Shown: positions 1 to 9,045 of the stretch, one piece after another | How positions within the stretch are numbered: the first letter of the stretch is position 1 | How the letters are laid out: each line of letters starts with the position of its first letter | DNA from: Sulfuritalea sp. | GTDB taxonomy: Bacteria > Pseudomonadota > Gammaproteobacteria > Burkholderiales > Rhodocyclaceae | Reading direction: 5' to 3' | DNA length: 26,759 bases | Assembly (NCBI GenBank): GCA_021738105.1 | Contig: JAIPCS010000015.1 | Coordinates: 1 to 26,759, forward strand | Made by a program: the position numbers and the translations under genes | Notes under the pieces: generated by a model | What the model saw: only the letters and a program-made list of their open reading frames with translations | Told to the model about the DNA's origin: nothing | The model's database searches: none

Positions 1-174
1 GGACAGGCCTCCGGCAGGCTGTCCGACCTGCACCGCCAGAACTCCCATGTTGTGATTGGCTTCCGCATGACCCGGATCAGCTTCAAGAACCGATTGGTAG
101 AGTTCTACCGCCTCTTCCAACCGCCCCGCTTGATGGTGCCCAAGTGCGTCCTGCAGAGTTTGTTCTGTTATCAA
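1..174 (-). CDS. TPR protein, N-terminal fragment (paralogue of the 381-2891 gene)
   Basis: Only the first 58 codons are in the window; the gene continues beyond position 1. The visible part is a tetratricopeptide start. Without gaps, 38 of 57 residues match the N-terminus of the GT41 protein encoded at 2891, including the core EEAVELYQS and HAEANHNMG. The start is uncertain. The codon aligned with the paralogue's ATG is ATA (171-169), so I placed the start at the TTG just before it (174-172), which has no visible ribosome-binding site. A second in-frame TTG at 240-238 is preceded by GAGGG at a normal distance and would add 22 residues; an in-frame TGA lies a little further upstream. By homology the full gene probably also encodes a TPR glycosyltransferase, but the catalytic part is not visible. 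It could be a pseudogene. Confidence 0.6.
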   Translation of the reverse strand, partial: MITEQTLQDALGHHQAGRLEEAVELYQSVLEADPGHAEANHNMGVLAVQVGQPAGGLS

Positions 175-380
175 TTTCGCGGTCAGTTGTCTGATTTTGA
201 ACCCGGCTTTATGCAACGCAATGCCAGTTGCTGATTCCAACTCAACCCTCAAGTTACATCAAGAGCGCCGTCTGAAGCAGACCCAATTTAGTATCAATCC
301 AAATCAATATACAAGTCTTAAAAGGTCGCCATTGCCCAATACTTGATATTCGCTCTCACTTCACCTTTTGGCGATAAAAA

Positions 381-2891
381 CTAGCTAGCCAATGATATAG
401 CGGGAGAATTTCCCGTATTAACCAGAGAGAAAAACAATCCCGCCAGATCGTCCACTGGCTGCATATCATCATATAGGGCAGCGCTATTATTTCGTATCCG
501 AGTACTGATGGTTTCCCGCAAAAGTCTATCGCTAGCAATGTTGACCGCTAGTTGAGCGTAGTCCTCTGTATCATTTGCAATACACTCCTCGACACCTAAC
601 AGCTCACAATAAAAAGCACCAACCCGTCCACGCAGCAACTCACCTTGTTTTGTAACCATTGGCGTACCTTGGGCCGCAGTTATGCTCACGGTCGAACCAA
701 TGCCGAAATGGAAAGGATCCAGAATTACATCAGCAGCTTCTATGGCGCTGAAGAAATCCCCTGGATCCTTCAACCACGGCAAAAATAGAATTCGTCGAAG
801 AACATCCTCCGAAATAGTTCTCCCAAAGCGCTTCATCAGTGCGTCTTTCCACCACCACCACTGACTATCTTCAAAAAAAACTACTACACCTTCGCTGTCG
901 ATCTTCAGTATGCGATCAATAGCCTCATCGAAATCAGGATGAAGTTTTTGTAGCGCCATGGGACACATATAAAGGCGTTGCCTGACCGGCAGATTCAATT
1001 CGGCTCGAGACTTTAGCCTCGCCGGATGTTTCGGACGGGAAAAACAAACCGACTGCCTTGGCAGGCGAATTAGCTTCTCGCTGTAATGTTCTGCGGCATT
1101 AGGAGGTTCCTGTGGCCCAGGTGACAGGAAATAGTCCACATTGGCAATGCCCGTTGTCACCGGATGACCGGACATAACGCATTGAACAGGAGCCAAACGT
1201 GAAAATGCCAAAAAGTAACTCATTGGCTCCATGCCGATATCGAGATATACAAGGATGTCTAGCTCCAGGCCGCTGATGACATTCCTGGCCTGGTCCAAAT
1301 CGTCGGTCAAATACACGAATTTCCCGGAAAAATCTGAATAGTGCTTTTCGTCGATGGATCGGTTTGATATTAAGCTGACCTGTAATCGCTTTTTTTGCGA
1401 CAAGGCGCTGATCAGTTTCCCGAAACAGAGTGAAACCGAATGGTTGTACATGAACTTCGAAAAAAATCCGACCCGAATAGTTTCCTTGGAACTGGCTTCG
1501 GAACTGGCGCAGTGAGGAGCAATGTACCTTAGCGATGGACACGCTTTTTCGTAATATTTCGCCACCTTGATTTGAAGATCCCGGTCATTCAAACCATGGT
1601 ATGCCAAATAAAAATTAGGCCCAAAAGTACTCGTTAGCGGATCGTTGAAAACTCTTTGATCCGACATCAAACTGTGAAGGCTCTGTTCAAATTTCGCTCG
1701 GCTCTCCAGAACTTCCGTTCGTGTACCCATGATGGCGGGTAGCATAAAAGCTTCTTTAACTAGCGCCTCGGATAGGCCTAATTGGCTCGCCCTTCTGTAA
1801 CTCGAACGGGCTTCATCCAGCCTTCCTAGATTTTTGAGAAAATTGCCAAAATCCAAAAATGCCCATGCCCAATCAGGCTTAATGGCAATTGCGGTTCTAA
1901 AACTCGCATCGGCTTCGTCATAACGTCCCAGCTTTATCAAAACTGCAGCCAGATTTGCATGTGCCTCTGCGAAAGCAGGTTCGATCTCCAGAGCCTTCCA
2001 AAAGCAACTCGCAGCTTCACCCAGACGAGCCAGATATAACAGAACCAATCCAAGATTCCGATGCGCGCTGGCAAACGCCGGGTTAATTTCAATCGCTTTT
2101 CTAAAATTAACCTGGGCTTCCTCCATGTGGCCCAGATCATATAGAGCGACTCCCAAATTGCTACAGGCATCTGCATCATCTGGCGCTAAGGCAGCGGCAA
2201 CACGTGCAGGATTGAGCGCGTCTTCGCGCCTCCCCAAATGTTTCATCACAATACTCATCGCCTTCCATCCCGCCACATGCGCAGGATAGCGAGCTGTCAT
2301 TTCCTCTGCAAACGACCCCGCTTCAGCAAAACGTCCTTGATCCAACAGTGCTTTCAACAAATTCAATTCTTCGGGATCAGGGCTTTCACTATCTCGATCT
2401 ACTGATTTTCTGAGCTTTTTATCTCGCCACTTCGCTCTCTCGTTAACCGATTCCTGGCCACCAAAACATTCGTGGCGTCGCTCATGCAACGGCGACTCAA
2501 ACGCTTGACCATTCTCCACCGAAGAACTCTCGCCAATCGATTGCTTGCCTTCCAAGCGCTCACCCAATGCATCTACATCCTTGCCTTGCAATCCATTCTG
2601 TCGCGCAAGCACCAATAAATCTCGTGCGGCTCCCAATTCTCCGGCTTGAAACAGTGCATCAATGTAGCTTGTCCAATAAGCACCTCTTGATGGATCGGCA
2701 TCCAGTGCTGCCATGAAATACGGTAGCGCGGAAACTGGCTGTTGTACTTGAACCGCCATGGCTCCCATATTGTGGTTGGCCTCTGCGTGATTCGGATCGA
2801 TTTTAAGAATTGACTGATACAGTTCTACTGCTTCCTCCATGCGACCGGCCCTATGATGCTCTAGCGCTTGCAGCAGGATTTTTTCTGTCAT
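381..2891 (-). CDS. TPR-containing GT41 (OGT/SPINDLY-like) glycosyltransferase
   Basis: The 836-residue protein has two TPRs (about residues 4-70), a highly charged linker (about 112-175), roughly six more TPRs (175-370) and a GT41-type catalytic region (about 470-825). Visible catalytic-region signatures are VGFFSKF (474-480), RLAPVQ then SGHPVTTG (574-581), QKLHPDFD (648-655), and DPFHFGIGSTVSITAAQGTP (725-744) followed by LRGRVG. In the family these parts bind the nucleotide sugar, and the TPR superhelix presents the polypeptide acceptor. The usual bacterial motif GYPGTTG is replaced by GHPVTTG, a change toward the HMW1C-like branch. Four consecutive tryptophans occur at 678-681. No signal peptide is seen, so it is probably cytoplasmic. 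The aminotransferase and acyltransferase genes lie upstream on the same strand, suggesting a donor-to-transferase pathway. Acceptor and sugar are unknown. The ATG start lacks a clear Shine-Dalgarno sequence but matches the TPR start. Confidence 0.85.
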   Translation of the reverse strand: MTEKILLQALEHHRAGRMEEAVELYQSILKIDPNHAEANHNMGAMAVQVQQPVSALPYFMAALDADPSRGAYWTSYIDALFQAGELGAARDLLVLARQNGLQGKDVDALGERLEGKQSIGESSSVENGQAFESPLHERRHECFGGQESVNERAKWRDKKLRKSVDRDSESPDPEELNLLKALLDQGRFAEAGSFAEEMTARYPAHVAGWKAMSIVMKHLGRREDALNPARVAAALAPDDADACSNLGVALYDLGHMEEAQVNFRKAIEINPAFASAHRNLGLVLLYLARLGEAASCFWKALEIEPAFAEAHANLAAVLIKLGRYDEADASFRTAIAIKPDWAWAFLDFGNFLKNLGRLDEARSSYRRASQLGLSEALVKEAFMLPAIMGTRTEVLESRAKFEQSLHSLMSDQRVFNDPLTSTFGPNFYLAYHGLNDRDLQIKVAKYYEKACPSLRYIAPHCASSEASSKETIRVGFFSKFMYNHSVSLCFGKLISALSQKKRLQVSLISNRSIDEKHYSDFSGKFVYLTDDLDQARNVISGLELDILVYLDIGMEPMSYFLAFSRLAPVQCVMSGHPVTTGIANVDYFLSPGPQEPPNAAEHYSEKLIRLPRQSVCFSRPKHPARLKSRAELNLPVRQRLYMCPMALQKLHPDFDEAIDRILKIDSEGVVVFFEDSQWWWWKDALMKRFGRTISEDVLRRILFLPWLKDPGDFFSAIEAADVILDPFHFGIGSTVSITAAQGTPMVTKQGELLRGRVGAFYCELLGVEECIANDTEDYAQLAVNIASDRLLRETISTRIRNNSAALYDDMQPVDDLAGLFFSLVNTGNSPAISLAS

Positions 2892-2933
2892 GGTGTGGCG
2901 GTCAGCGATGTGAATTCAGCTTTGTTGAAATTG

Positions 2934-2955
2934 TCAGAAGTCGCATTGACTCTGA
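2934..2955 (-). other. Small inverted repeat between the acyltransferase and GT41 genes
   Basis: TCAGAAGTC at 2934-2942 pairs with GACTCTGA at 2948-2955, with one bulged base and a five-base loop. It sits in the 88-base gap upstream of the glycosyltransferase start. No T-run follows on the transcribed strand, so it is not a typical terminator. It might modulate expression within the operon or be chance. Confidence 0.2.
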
Positions 2956-2979
2956 TGATTAGAAGCTTTTAACACCCGG

Positions 2980-3564
2980 TCATTCCTTTGCTTTTTTTGA
3001 ACAGCCGCTCATCCTAAGTTGCTGCTCAAGTTGAAGTAGGTCTTGTTTTCTCTCGCCAACCCTCCTTGCGGGCACACCCAGATAAATACCGAATTCGAAA
3101 CAATGCTTCTGAACCAAGCTCAAAGAGCCGATCGCGACACCTTGTTCCAATATCACTCCGGGCAGGATTACCGCTCCAGCACCAACAATTACGTGCTTCC
3201 CTACAGCCACGTCACCATGAGTGACACCAGAAAACTCACTCGGAACCGTTGGATTGGTCAAGGTAGCACCACTGTAGTCATCATTGCTTGAGTAGATTGA
3301 TACTCGGGACGACAGCCCGCTAAAGTCTTCCAATTTGATTCTGCCCGCACCCATCAGCGAACAAAAGACTGCAATATGCACGTAATCACCTAATTCAATG
3401 CCTCCCTCGCCGGCTGATAGAACGCAGAAGTCATCTATTCTTACGTTGCTTCCAATTGATACCTTGTTCGAGTTGTAGATAGCAGCCTTTCTGGATATTT
3501 TTACGTTTTGTCCATGTTTGGCCAAACCGAGCGCGTCCAGTTCTTCTTCTGAGTAGAAAGACAT
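2980..3564 (-). CDS. Hexapeptide-repeat (left-handed beta-helix) acyltransferase
   Basis: This 194-residue protein resembles the LacA/VioB-type sugar O- or N-acyltransferases found in O-antigen clusters. Hexapeptide repeats run from about residue 30 to 165 (VSIGSNVRID, IELGDYVHIA, VAVGKHVIVGAGAVILPGV, IGSLSLVQK), ending in GIYLGVPARRVGERK. The reaction in this family is acyl transfer from acyl-CoA to a sugar hydroxyl or amine. Because its gene follows a nucleotide-sugar aminotransferase gene, N-acylation of the amino sugar made by that enzyme is the likeliest role, as in the VioA/VioB pair; this is inference. The start is well supported: AGGAG lies nine bases upstream, inside the end of the aminotransferase gene. 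The gap between the two genes is only six bases, so they are probably translationally coupled. The acyl group cannot be told from the sequence. Confidence 0.85.
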   Translation of the reverse strand: MSFYSEEELDALGLAKHGQNVKISRKAAIYNSNKVSIGSNVRIDDFCVLSAGEGGIELGDYVHIAVFCSLMGAGRIKLEDFSGLSSRVSIYSSNDDYSGATLTNPTVPSEFSGVTHGDVAVGKHVIVGAGAVILPGVILEQGVAIGSLSLVQKHCFEFGIYLGVPARRVGERKQDLLQLEQQLRMSGCSKKAKE

Positions 3565-3570
3565 CGAATG

Positions 3571-4689
3571 TCACTCCTGCAAAATCTGAATGACCCGAGC
3601 TTGATCTTCCCGGGTCATGTCGGGATAGATCGGCAAACACAAAATCCGGTCTGAGATTGATTTTGCCTCTAACAGATTTGCCTCTACTGCAGAAGGCAGC
3701 CCCCGATACATCGGCAGATTGCTGATGAGGGGATAAAAGTACCGACGAACGTAAACATTTGCCTCCCGCATACGATCATAGAGTTGGTCTCGAGTGACTG
3801 CAAAATCGGGTTCGACTAAAATTGGAAAATATGCGAAGTTCGCTGCCTTTTCTCCAGTGTTTGACAGGTACTTTATTCCCCTAATTTTTTCCAGTTCTTT
3901 CCTATATACAGCGTCGATTTTTTTGCGTTTTTCAAATGCTTCATCAATATATCCAAGCTGAAGGATGCCGAACGCCGCGTTGATTTCACTCATCTTGCCG
4001 TTAATCCCTGGAGCGACTACTGTGACTTCGTCGACAAAGCCAAAGTTTTTCAGATGGTCAATACGCTGCTTGGTCTTCGCATCGTGGCAGACGATAGCAC
4101 CGCCCTCGAAGGTATTGAAGACCTTTGTGGCGTGGAAACTCAACACTGAAAGGTCACCATAGTTGAGCACGCTGTCATTTTGATACTTTACGCCAAAGGC
4201 ATGTGCAGCATCGTAGATGACCTTTAATCCATAATTGTCTGCAATTTTTTCGATGCGCTCTACGTCGCAAGGGCGACCGTAACAGTGAACAGGCATGATC
4301 GCCGTTGTTTGCGGAGTGATAGCAGACTCGATACGGCCCGGATCCAAATTAAGCGACACTGGATCGATGTCCACAAAAACCGGCTTGATACCGTTCCACA
4401 GAAGCGAATGAGCAGTCGCCACAAATGAGTATGGAGTCGTGATGACTTCTCCAGTAATACGTAAAACCTGCAAGGCTGTAATGAGCGCTACCGTACCACT
4501 GGTGAATAGGGCGACATGCTTAACGCCGAGGTAGTCGCACAACGCTTGCTCGAACTGCTGGTGAAAGGGTCCATTATTAGTGAGTTGCTTGCTGTCCCAA
4601 ATCTGTTGAAGATAGGGAACAAACTCTTCCAAAGGAGGCAGCAGGGGCTGCGTTACATAAATCGGCGACACTTTTGGAGCATCAGGCAT
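3571..4689 (-). CDS. DegT/DnrJ/EryC1-family PLP aminotransferase (VioA/FdtB-like)
   Basis: This 372-residue fold-type I aminotransferase is expected to aminate a keto-sugar nucleotide, probably a dTDP-4-keto- or 3-keto-6-deoxyhexose, using glutamate. The PLP lysine is K189 in SFHATKVFNTFEGGA. D160 in IYDAAHAFG would contact the pyridine nitrogen, TSGTVAL (64-70) is the phosphate-binding turn, and TTPYSFVATAHSL (84-96) is typical of the VioA-like subgroup. Length is normal for the family. An AAGGG precedes the ATG by about eight bases. The acyltransferase and GT41 genes follow on the same strand, and a 217-base divergent region separates it from the HDOD gene, so this is probably the first gene of the glycosylation operon. 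The exact sugar (Qui4N, Fuc3N or similar) cannot be decided from the sequence; no dTDP-glucose synthesis genes are in the window. Confidence 0.88.
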   Translation of the reverse strand: MPDAPKVSPIYVTQPLLPPLEEFVPYLQQIWDSKQLTNNGPFHQQFEQALCDYLGVKHVALFTSGTVALITALQVLRITGEVITTPYSFVATAHSLLWNGIKPVFVDIDPVSLNLDPGRIESAITPQTTAIMPVHCYGRPCDVERIEKIADNYGLKVIYDAAHAFGVKYQNDSVLNYGDLSVLSFHATKVFNTFEGGAIVCHDAKTKQRIDHLKNFGFVDEVTVVAPGINGKMSEINAAFGILQLGYIDEAFEKRKKIDAVYRKELEKIRGIKYLSNTGEKAANFAYFPILVEPDFAVTRDQLYDRMREANVYVRRYFYPLISNLPMYRGLPSAVEANLLEAKSISDRILCLPIYPDMTREDQARVIQILQE

Positions 4690-4733
4690 TGATCGGCCCT
4701 TCGTGATGAAAGTCTGTTTTGTTTCGAGGCAAC

Positions 4734-4760
4734 AATCTAAGAAAGGCGACTGACTGTCAA
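4734..4760 (-). promoter_or_regulatory. Possible sigma-70 promoter of the glycosylation operon
   Basis: On the minus strand a consensus -35 box TTGACA (4760-4755) is followed after 15 bases by TAGATT (4739-4734), a four-of-six match to a -10 box. The spacer is short. It lies about 50 bases upstream of the aminotransferase ATG in an AT-rich divergent region. This is inferred from sequence only. Confidence 0.3.
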
Positions 4761-4906
4761 ATCTTGGTCAACTACATAGAGACTCATATTATCGTTCGAT
4801 CCGCTCCGAATTGCTGCCAAGTCGGAATTCAGTCTGACATTTGAAATACCGGCCTAAGCTGCTACATTGCCGTAATCTCCGATAGTCGAATAGACAAAGT
4901 ACTTTC

Positions 4907-5773
4907 ATGATCGAACAACCGATTCCTGACAGCGACGTTTGGATCAAACATTTTGCGCAAGCAGACTTGCCGGTGCTACGCCACTCGATCAACGAATTGG
5001 AGCGTCTGCGCGGCAAGGCGGACAGCGTCAATGGTCGCGTACTTGCAGGGGTCGTTCAACACGATCCCTTGCTTACCTTACGTGTTCTTGCCTATATCGC
5101 AGAACATCGACCACAGAAGCAAACAACGGATATTACGACGATTGACCGGGCCATCATGATGATAGGCATCACACCGTTTTTTCGTGACTTCCAGAACCTT
5201 CCGATTGTTGAGAATCAACTAAAAGCACATCCGCAGGCCATGCTTGGCTTGCTCAAAACAATTGCCCGTGCACGCCGGGCCGCACATTGGGCACACGACT
5301 GGTCAGTACTGCGGCGCGATGCGGATGTTGATGAAATCACGCTTGCAACTCTTTTGCACGATGTCGCCGAAATTATGATGTGGCTGTTTGCGCCCAAATT
5401 GGCGCTGCAAGTACGCGATGCACAACTCGCTCAGCCCAATATGCGATCAGCAGTTCTCCAGGAAGAAATTTATGGAGTACAGCTTTCTCAATTGAGGTTG
5501 GCACTCGTAGATGCTTGGCGGCTCCCAGCCTTGCTGGTCCAGCTACTGGACGATAAATCAGGAGAAAATCCACGAGTACGAAATGTCAATCTTGCTGTAG
5601 ACCTCGCCCGTCACTCCGCCAATGGTTGGGCCGACCCAGCCATTGGCGACGACCTTAAGGGTATACGTGACCTACTTCATATCAATCAAGAAACACTTGT
5701 AAAACGCCTTGGTGTAGATGATGCCACCCTACAGAGTCTCATCGCTTTGGAAGACCCTGCCCAGGACAAGTGA
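4907..5773 (+). CDS. HDOD-domain signalling protein
   Basis: The 288-residue protein is almost entirely one HDOD domain (about residues 18-220), an HD-related domain found in bacterial signalling and motility regulators, usually without enzymatic activity. Visible features are LPVLRHSINELERL at the N-terminus, VQHDPLLTLRVLAYI (50-64), the pattern TTIDRAIMMIGI (78-89), and LLHDVAEIMMW (149-159), where H151-D152 is the remnant HD motif. No GGDEF, EAL, kinase or receiver domain is attached. It is transcribed divergently from the glycosylation operon and converges on the SPOR gene. No clear Shine-Dalgarno sequence precedes the ATG. The partner and the signal are not visible. Confidence 0.8.
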   Translation: MIEQPIPDSDVWIKHFAQADLPVLRHSINELERLRGKADSVNGRVLAGVVQHDPLLTLRVLAYIAEHRPQKQTTDITTIDRAIMMIGITPFFRDFQNLPIVENQLKAHPQAMLGLLKTIARARRAAHWAHDWSVLRRDADVDEITLATLLHDVAEIMMWLFAPKLALQVRDAQLAQPNMRSAVLQEEIYGVQLSQLRLALVDAWRLPALLVQLLDDKSGENPRVRNVNLAVDLARHSANGWADPAIGDDLKGIRDLLHINQETLVKRLGVDDATLQSLIALEDPAQDK

Positions 5774-5861
5774 CAGCCTTTTGTCCACCAAAATTTCGGA
5801 CCACGAACCTCGGGAAGAATTCTCAGCATGATGCTTACAAACCGAATTCGTATTTCGGTCG

Positions 5862-6605
5862 TCACCCGCCGCCCTTTCCTTTCAAGGTAATCAAAAGACT
5901 ATCCAAAATCCCAAGTTCTTTCAGTTTGTTACGGGCTGCATCGGCTTCCGCTCTGGATGCAAAAGGTCCAGCATGTACCCGGGCTTCGATGGACGCCGGA
6001 ATTCCATTTTTCTCAAGCTTGGCACGCAAATCTTCAGCATTTTCCAGATTGCTGAATACACCCAGTTGCAGTCCGAATTTCCGGTCCGATTCCCGATTGA
6101 ACGAACGGGAAGCCGGATTGCGCTCCTGTTTTCGCTCAGATGCGCCAGAACCGATAGAGGATGGCTCGGAAACCATCGGTGCAGGTTTGGATGGCTCAGC
6201 GCGGTTCAGCATTGCGAGCCGACCAGTTGCTGGTTTGGTCAGAGGTTTTTCGTCGGGTAAGGTTTGCAGTGTAGTGGAGGGTGAAGCACTCTCCTCCGGC
6301 ACACCCCGCTCTAGGACTTCAGGCTTCGGTTCACCTGGTTTTTGCGCGTCCGAAGACCCGACGTCATTGGATTTCATTGATGCGGTCATAGGCACCGGGG
6401 CAGGCTGTGGCGCTGCAACCTGGTCAGGAGTCGGCGATGGCGCATTCAGAAAATCGAATATTGCGAGGCTGCCAAGCAGTCCGACAACAATGACAGCGGC
6501 AACAAGAATCCGGTTCAGCAAGCGCTTTTTCAGCACCGCATCATCGATCGAATCAGTATCAGGCTGATTGTCCGGTTCAATTGCGGGAGTCGGTGTATCG
6601 ATCAT
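5862..6605 (-). CDS. SPOR-domain cell-envelope protein
   Basis: A 247-residue bitopic inner-membrane protein: a short cytoplasmic N-terminus, one transmembrane helix (about 33-53, ILVAAVIVVGLLGSLAIF), a long proline/serine-rich periplasmic linker (54-170) and a C-terminal SPOR domain (about 175-243, beginning FGLQLGVFSN and containing VHAGPFASRAEADAARNKL). SPOR domains bind peptidoglycan stripped of stem peptides at division septa, so a role in septal wall synthesis, as for DedD or FtsN, is likely. I chose the ATG at 6605 because GAGGAAG lies just upstream. The ATG at 6620, five codons earlier, also has a good site (GAGGT), so the start is uncertain by five residues. The gene overlaps the end of the DUF2802 gene by 29 bases, implying coupled translation. 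Confidence 0.85.
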   Translation of the reverse strand: MIDTPTPAIEPDNQPDTDSIDDAVLKKRLLNRILVAAVIVVGLLGSLAIFDFLNAPSPTPDQVAAPQPAPVPMTASMKSNDVGSSDAQKPGEPKPEVLERGVPEESASPSTTLQTLPDEKPLTKPATGRLAMLNRAEPSKPAPMVSEPSSIGSGASERKQERNPASRSFNRESDRKFGLQLGVFSNLENAEDLRAKLEKNGIPASIEARVHAGPFASRAEADAARNKLKELGILDSLLITLKGKGGG

Positions 6606-7182
6606 CTTGATCTTCCTCATTTTTATGAACCTCAAATCCGGGTTCTCCACGAGCCAGCGCGGCGACCAGTTCCGCTTCGCCGATCGAGATTCCGCATTGA
6701 TCAGCAATACCGGCAGCGGGGACATCCTGCTGTGCAAGAGTCATCGCTTCGCTGTATAGCGGTGAGACGTTTCTAGCAGTTTTCAAATACCGAATCTCAT
6801 TCGCGAGATGGGTGGTTTCTGCCCTGAGTTGCTCCACCTCACGTCTTAGACGCTGCATCTCTATCTCAAGCTTGGAACGTTCCAATTCTTCGGCAAAGAC
6901 GGGTTCAGAAATAGCGTCTTTTGGAACATGCTCGCCGTTCAGTGAGCCGGTTGGAAAATCAACGACCCTTTGGCTGGAACCGGAAAGGTGCTTTGGTTCT
7001 GATCCTTCCGTGTAGCCAGGCACCCAATGGCTCTTTCCGTTGGCGTAAAGGGAGAACTTCTGTTTTCGCTGCTTCCGGCTGACCCGCCAAAGGCGAAGTA
7101 CGGTGAACACGGCATATCCCATGGTTAAAACGGCGAACAAAAGGACGATATCGCGGACATCCAGCGTGGAAATATCAATCAT
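6577..7182 (-). CDS. DUF2802 membrane-anchored coiled-coil protein
   Basis: This 201-residue protein has an N-terminal transmembrane helix (about 11-33), a basic stretch, a predicted coiled coil (about 96-136, with LEIEMQRLRREVEQLRAE) and a C-terminal DUF2802 helical domain (about 140-185, with AMTLAQQDVPAAGIADQCGISIGEAELVAAL). The last part resembles a helix-turn-helix sequence (the family's usual pattern is CGxSxGEAEL), but the function of DUF2802 is unknown to me. A GGAG seven bases before the ATG supports the start. The stop overlaps the start of the SPOR gene, so the two proteins are probably made together and may act together at the envelope. The 204 bases between guaA and this gene contain no recognisable structure or promoter. 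Confidence 0.75.
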   Translation of the reverse strand: MIDISTLDVRDIVLLFAVLTMGYAVFTVLRLWRVSRKQRKQKFSLYANGKSHWVPGYTEGSEPKHLSGSSQRVVDFPTGSLNGEHVPKDAISEPVFAEELERSKLEIEMQRLRREVEQLRAETTHLANEIRYLKTARNVSPLYSEAMTLAQQDVPAAGIADQCGISIGEAELVAALARGEPGFEVHKNEEDQDDRYTDSRN

Positions 7183-7386
7183 GCTTTCACTCCGATCCGG
7201 CGTCCGCCTTGACGGGCCGCGCGGTGTAACAGCAGGAAAGGCTGGAAATCAATTGGTATCAACTTTTGGCAGAATTATCGAAGAACCGGTAGATTTCGAT
7301 AATACCCTCGGAGCGGTGACTGCCGAAGCGTCCGACACACCGGGAAAACCCCGCTAACTTCTATTTGTTGACCGCAATAAACCTTC

Positions 7387-8952
<1,566 letters not shown>

Positions 8953-8991
8953 GGTGGAATCTCGCAAAAAAGTGTCCACAACAAATGCAAA

Positions 8992-9019
8992 GGCGGTTCA
9001 GAAAGTGTTCTGAACCGCC
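8992..9019 (-). terminator. Strong hairpin between guaB and guaA (terminator or attenuator)
   Basis: A perfect 12-bp inverted repeat, GGCGGTTCAGAA (8992-9003) and its complement (9008-9019), flanks a four-base loop. Read on the transcribed strand it is followed by TTTGCATTTGTTG, an imperfect T-rich tract. It lies after the guaB stop and before the guaA start, so it could partly terminate transcription or set the guaB:guaA ratio, or protect the 3' end of guaB mRNA. Confidence 0.65.
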
Positions 9020-9045
9020 GCGTCAAACATGCTCAAACAACAACA

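Noticed and set aside
372..400. CTAGCTAG followed by T-rich DNA after the GT41 stop as a terminator
   Set aside because: The self-complementary eight bases leave no loop, so a stem cannot form as in an intrinsic terminator.
5770..6567. A 265-codon plus-strand frame starting right after the HDOD gene
   Set aside because: It is antisense to the SPOR gene; its serine/arginine-rich sequence mirrors the Pro/Ser linker and has no recognisable domain.
7183..7386. Possible tRNA or riboswitch in the 204-base gap between guaA and the DUF2802 gene
   Set aside because: No cloverleaf, T-loop or conserved riboswitch pattern was found; only a weak four-base stem around CGGGGTTTTCCCG.
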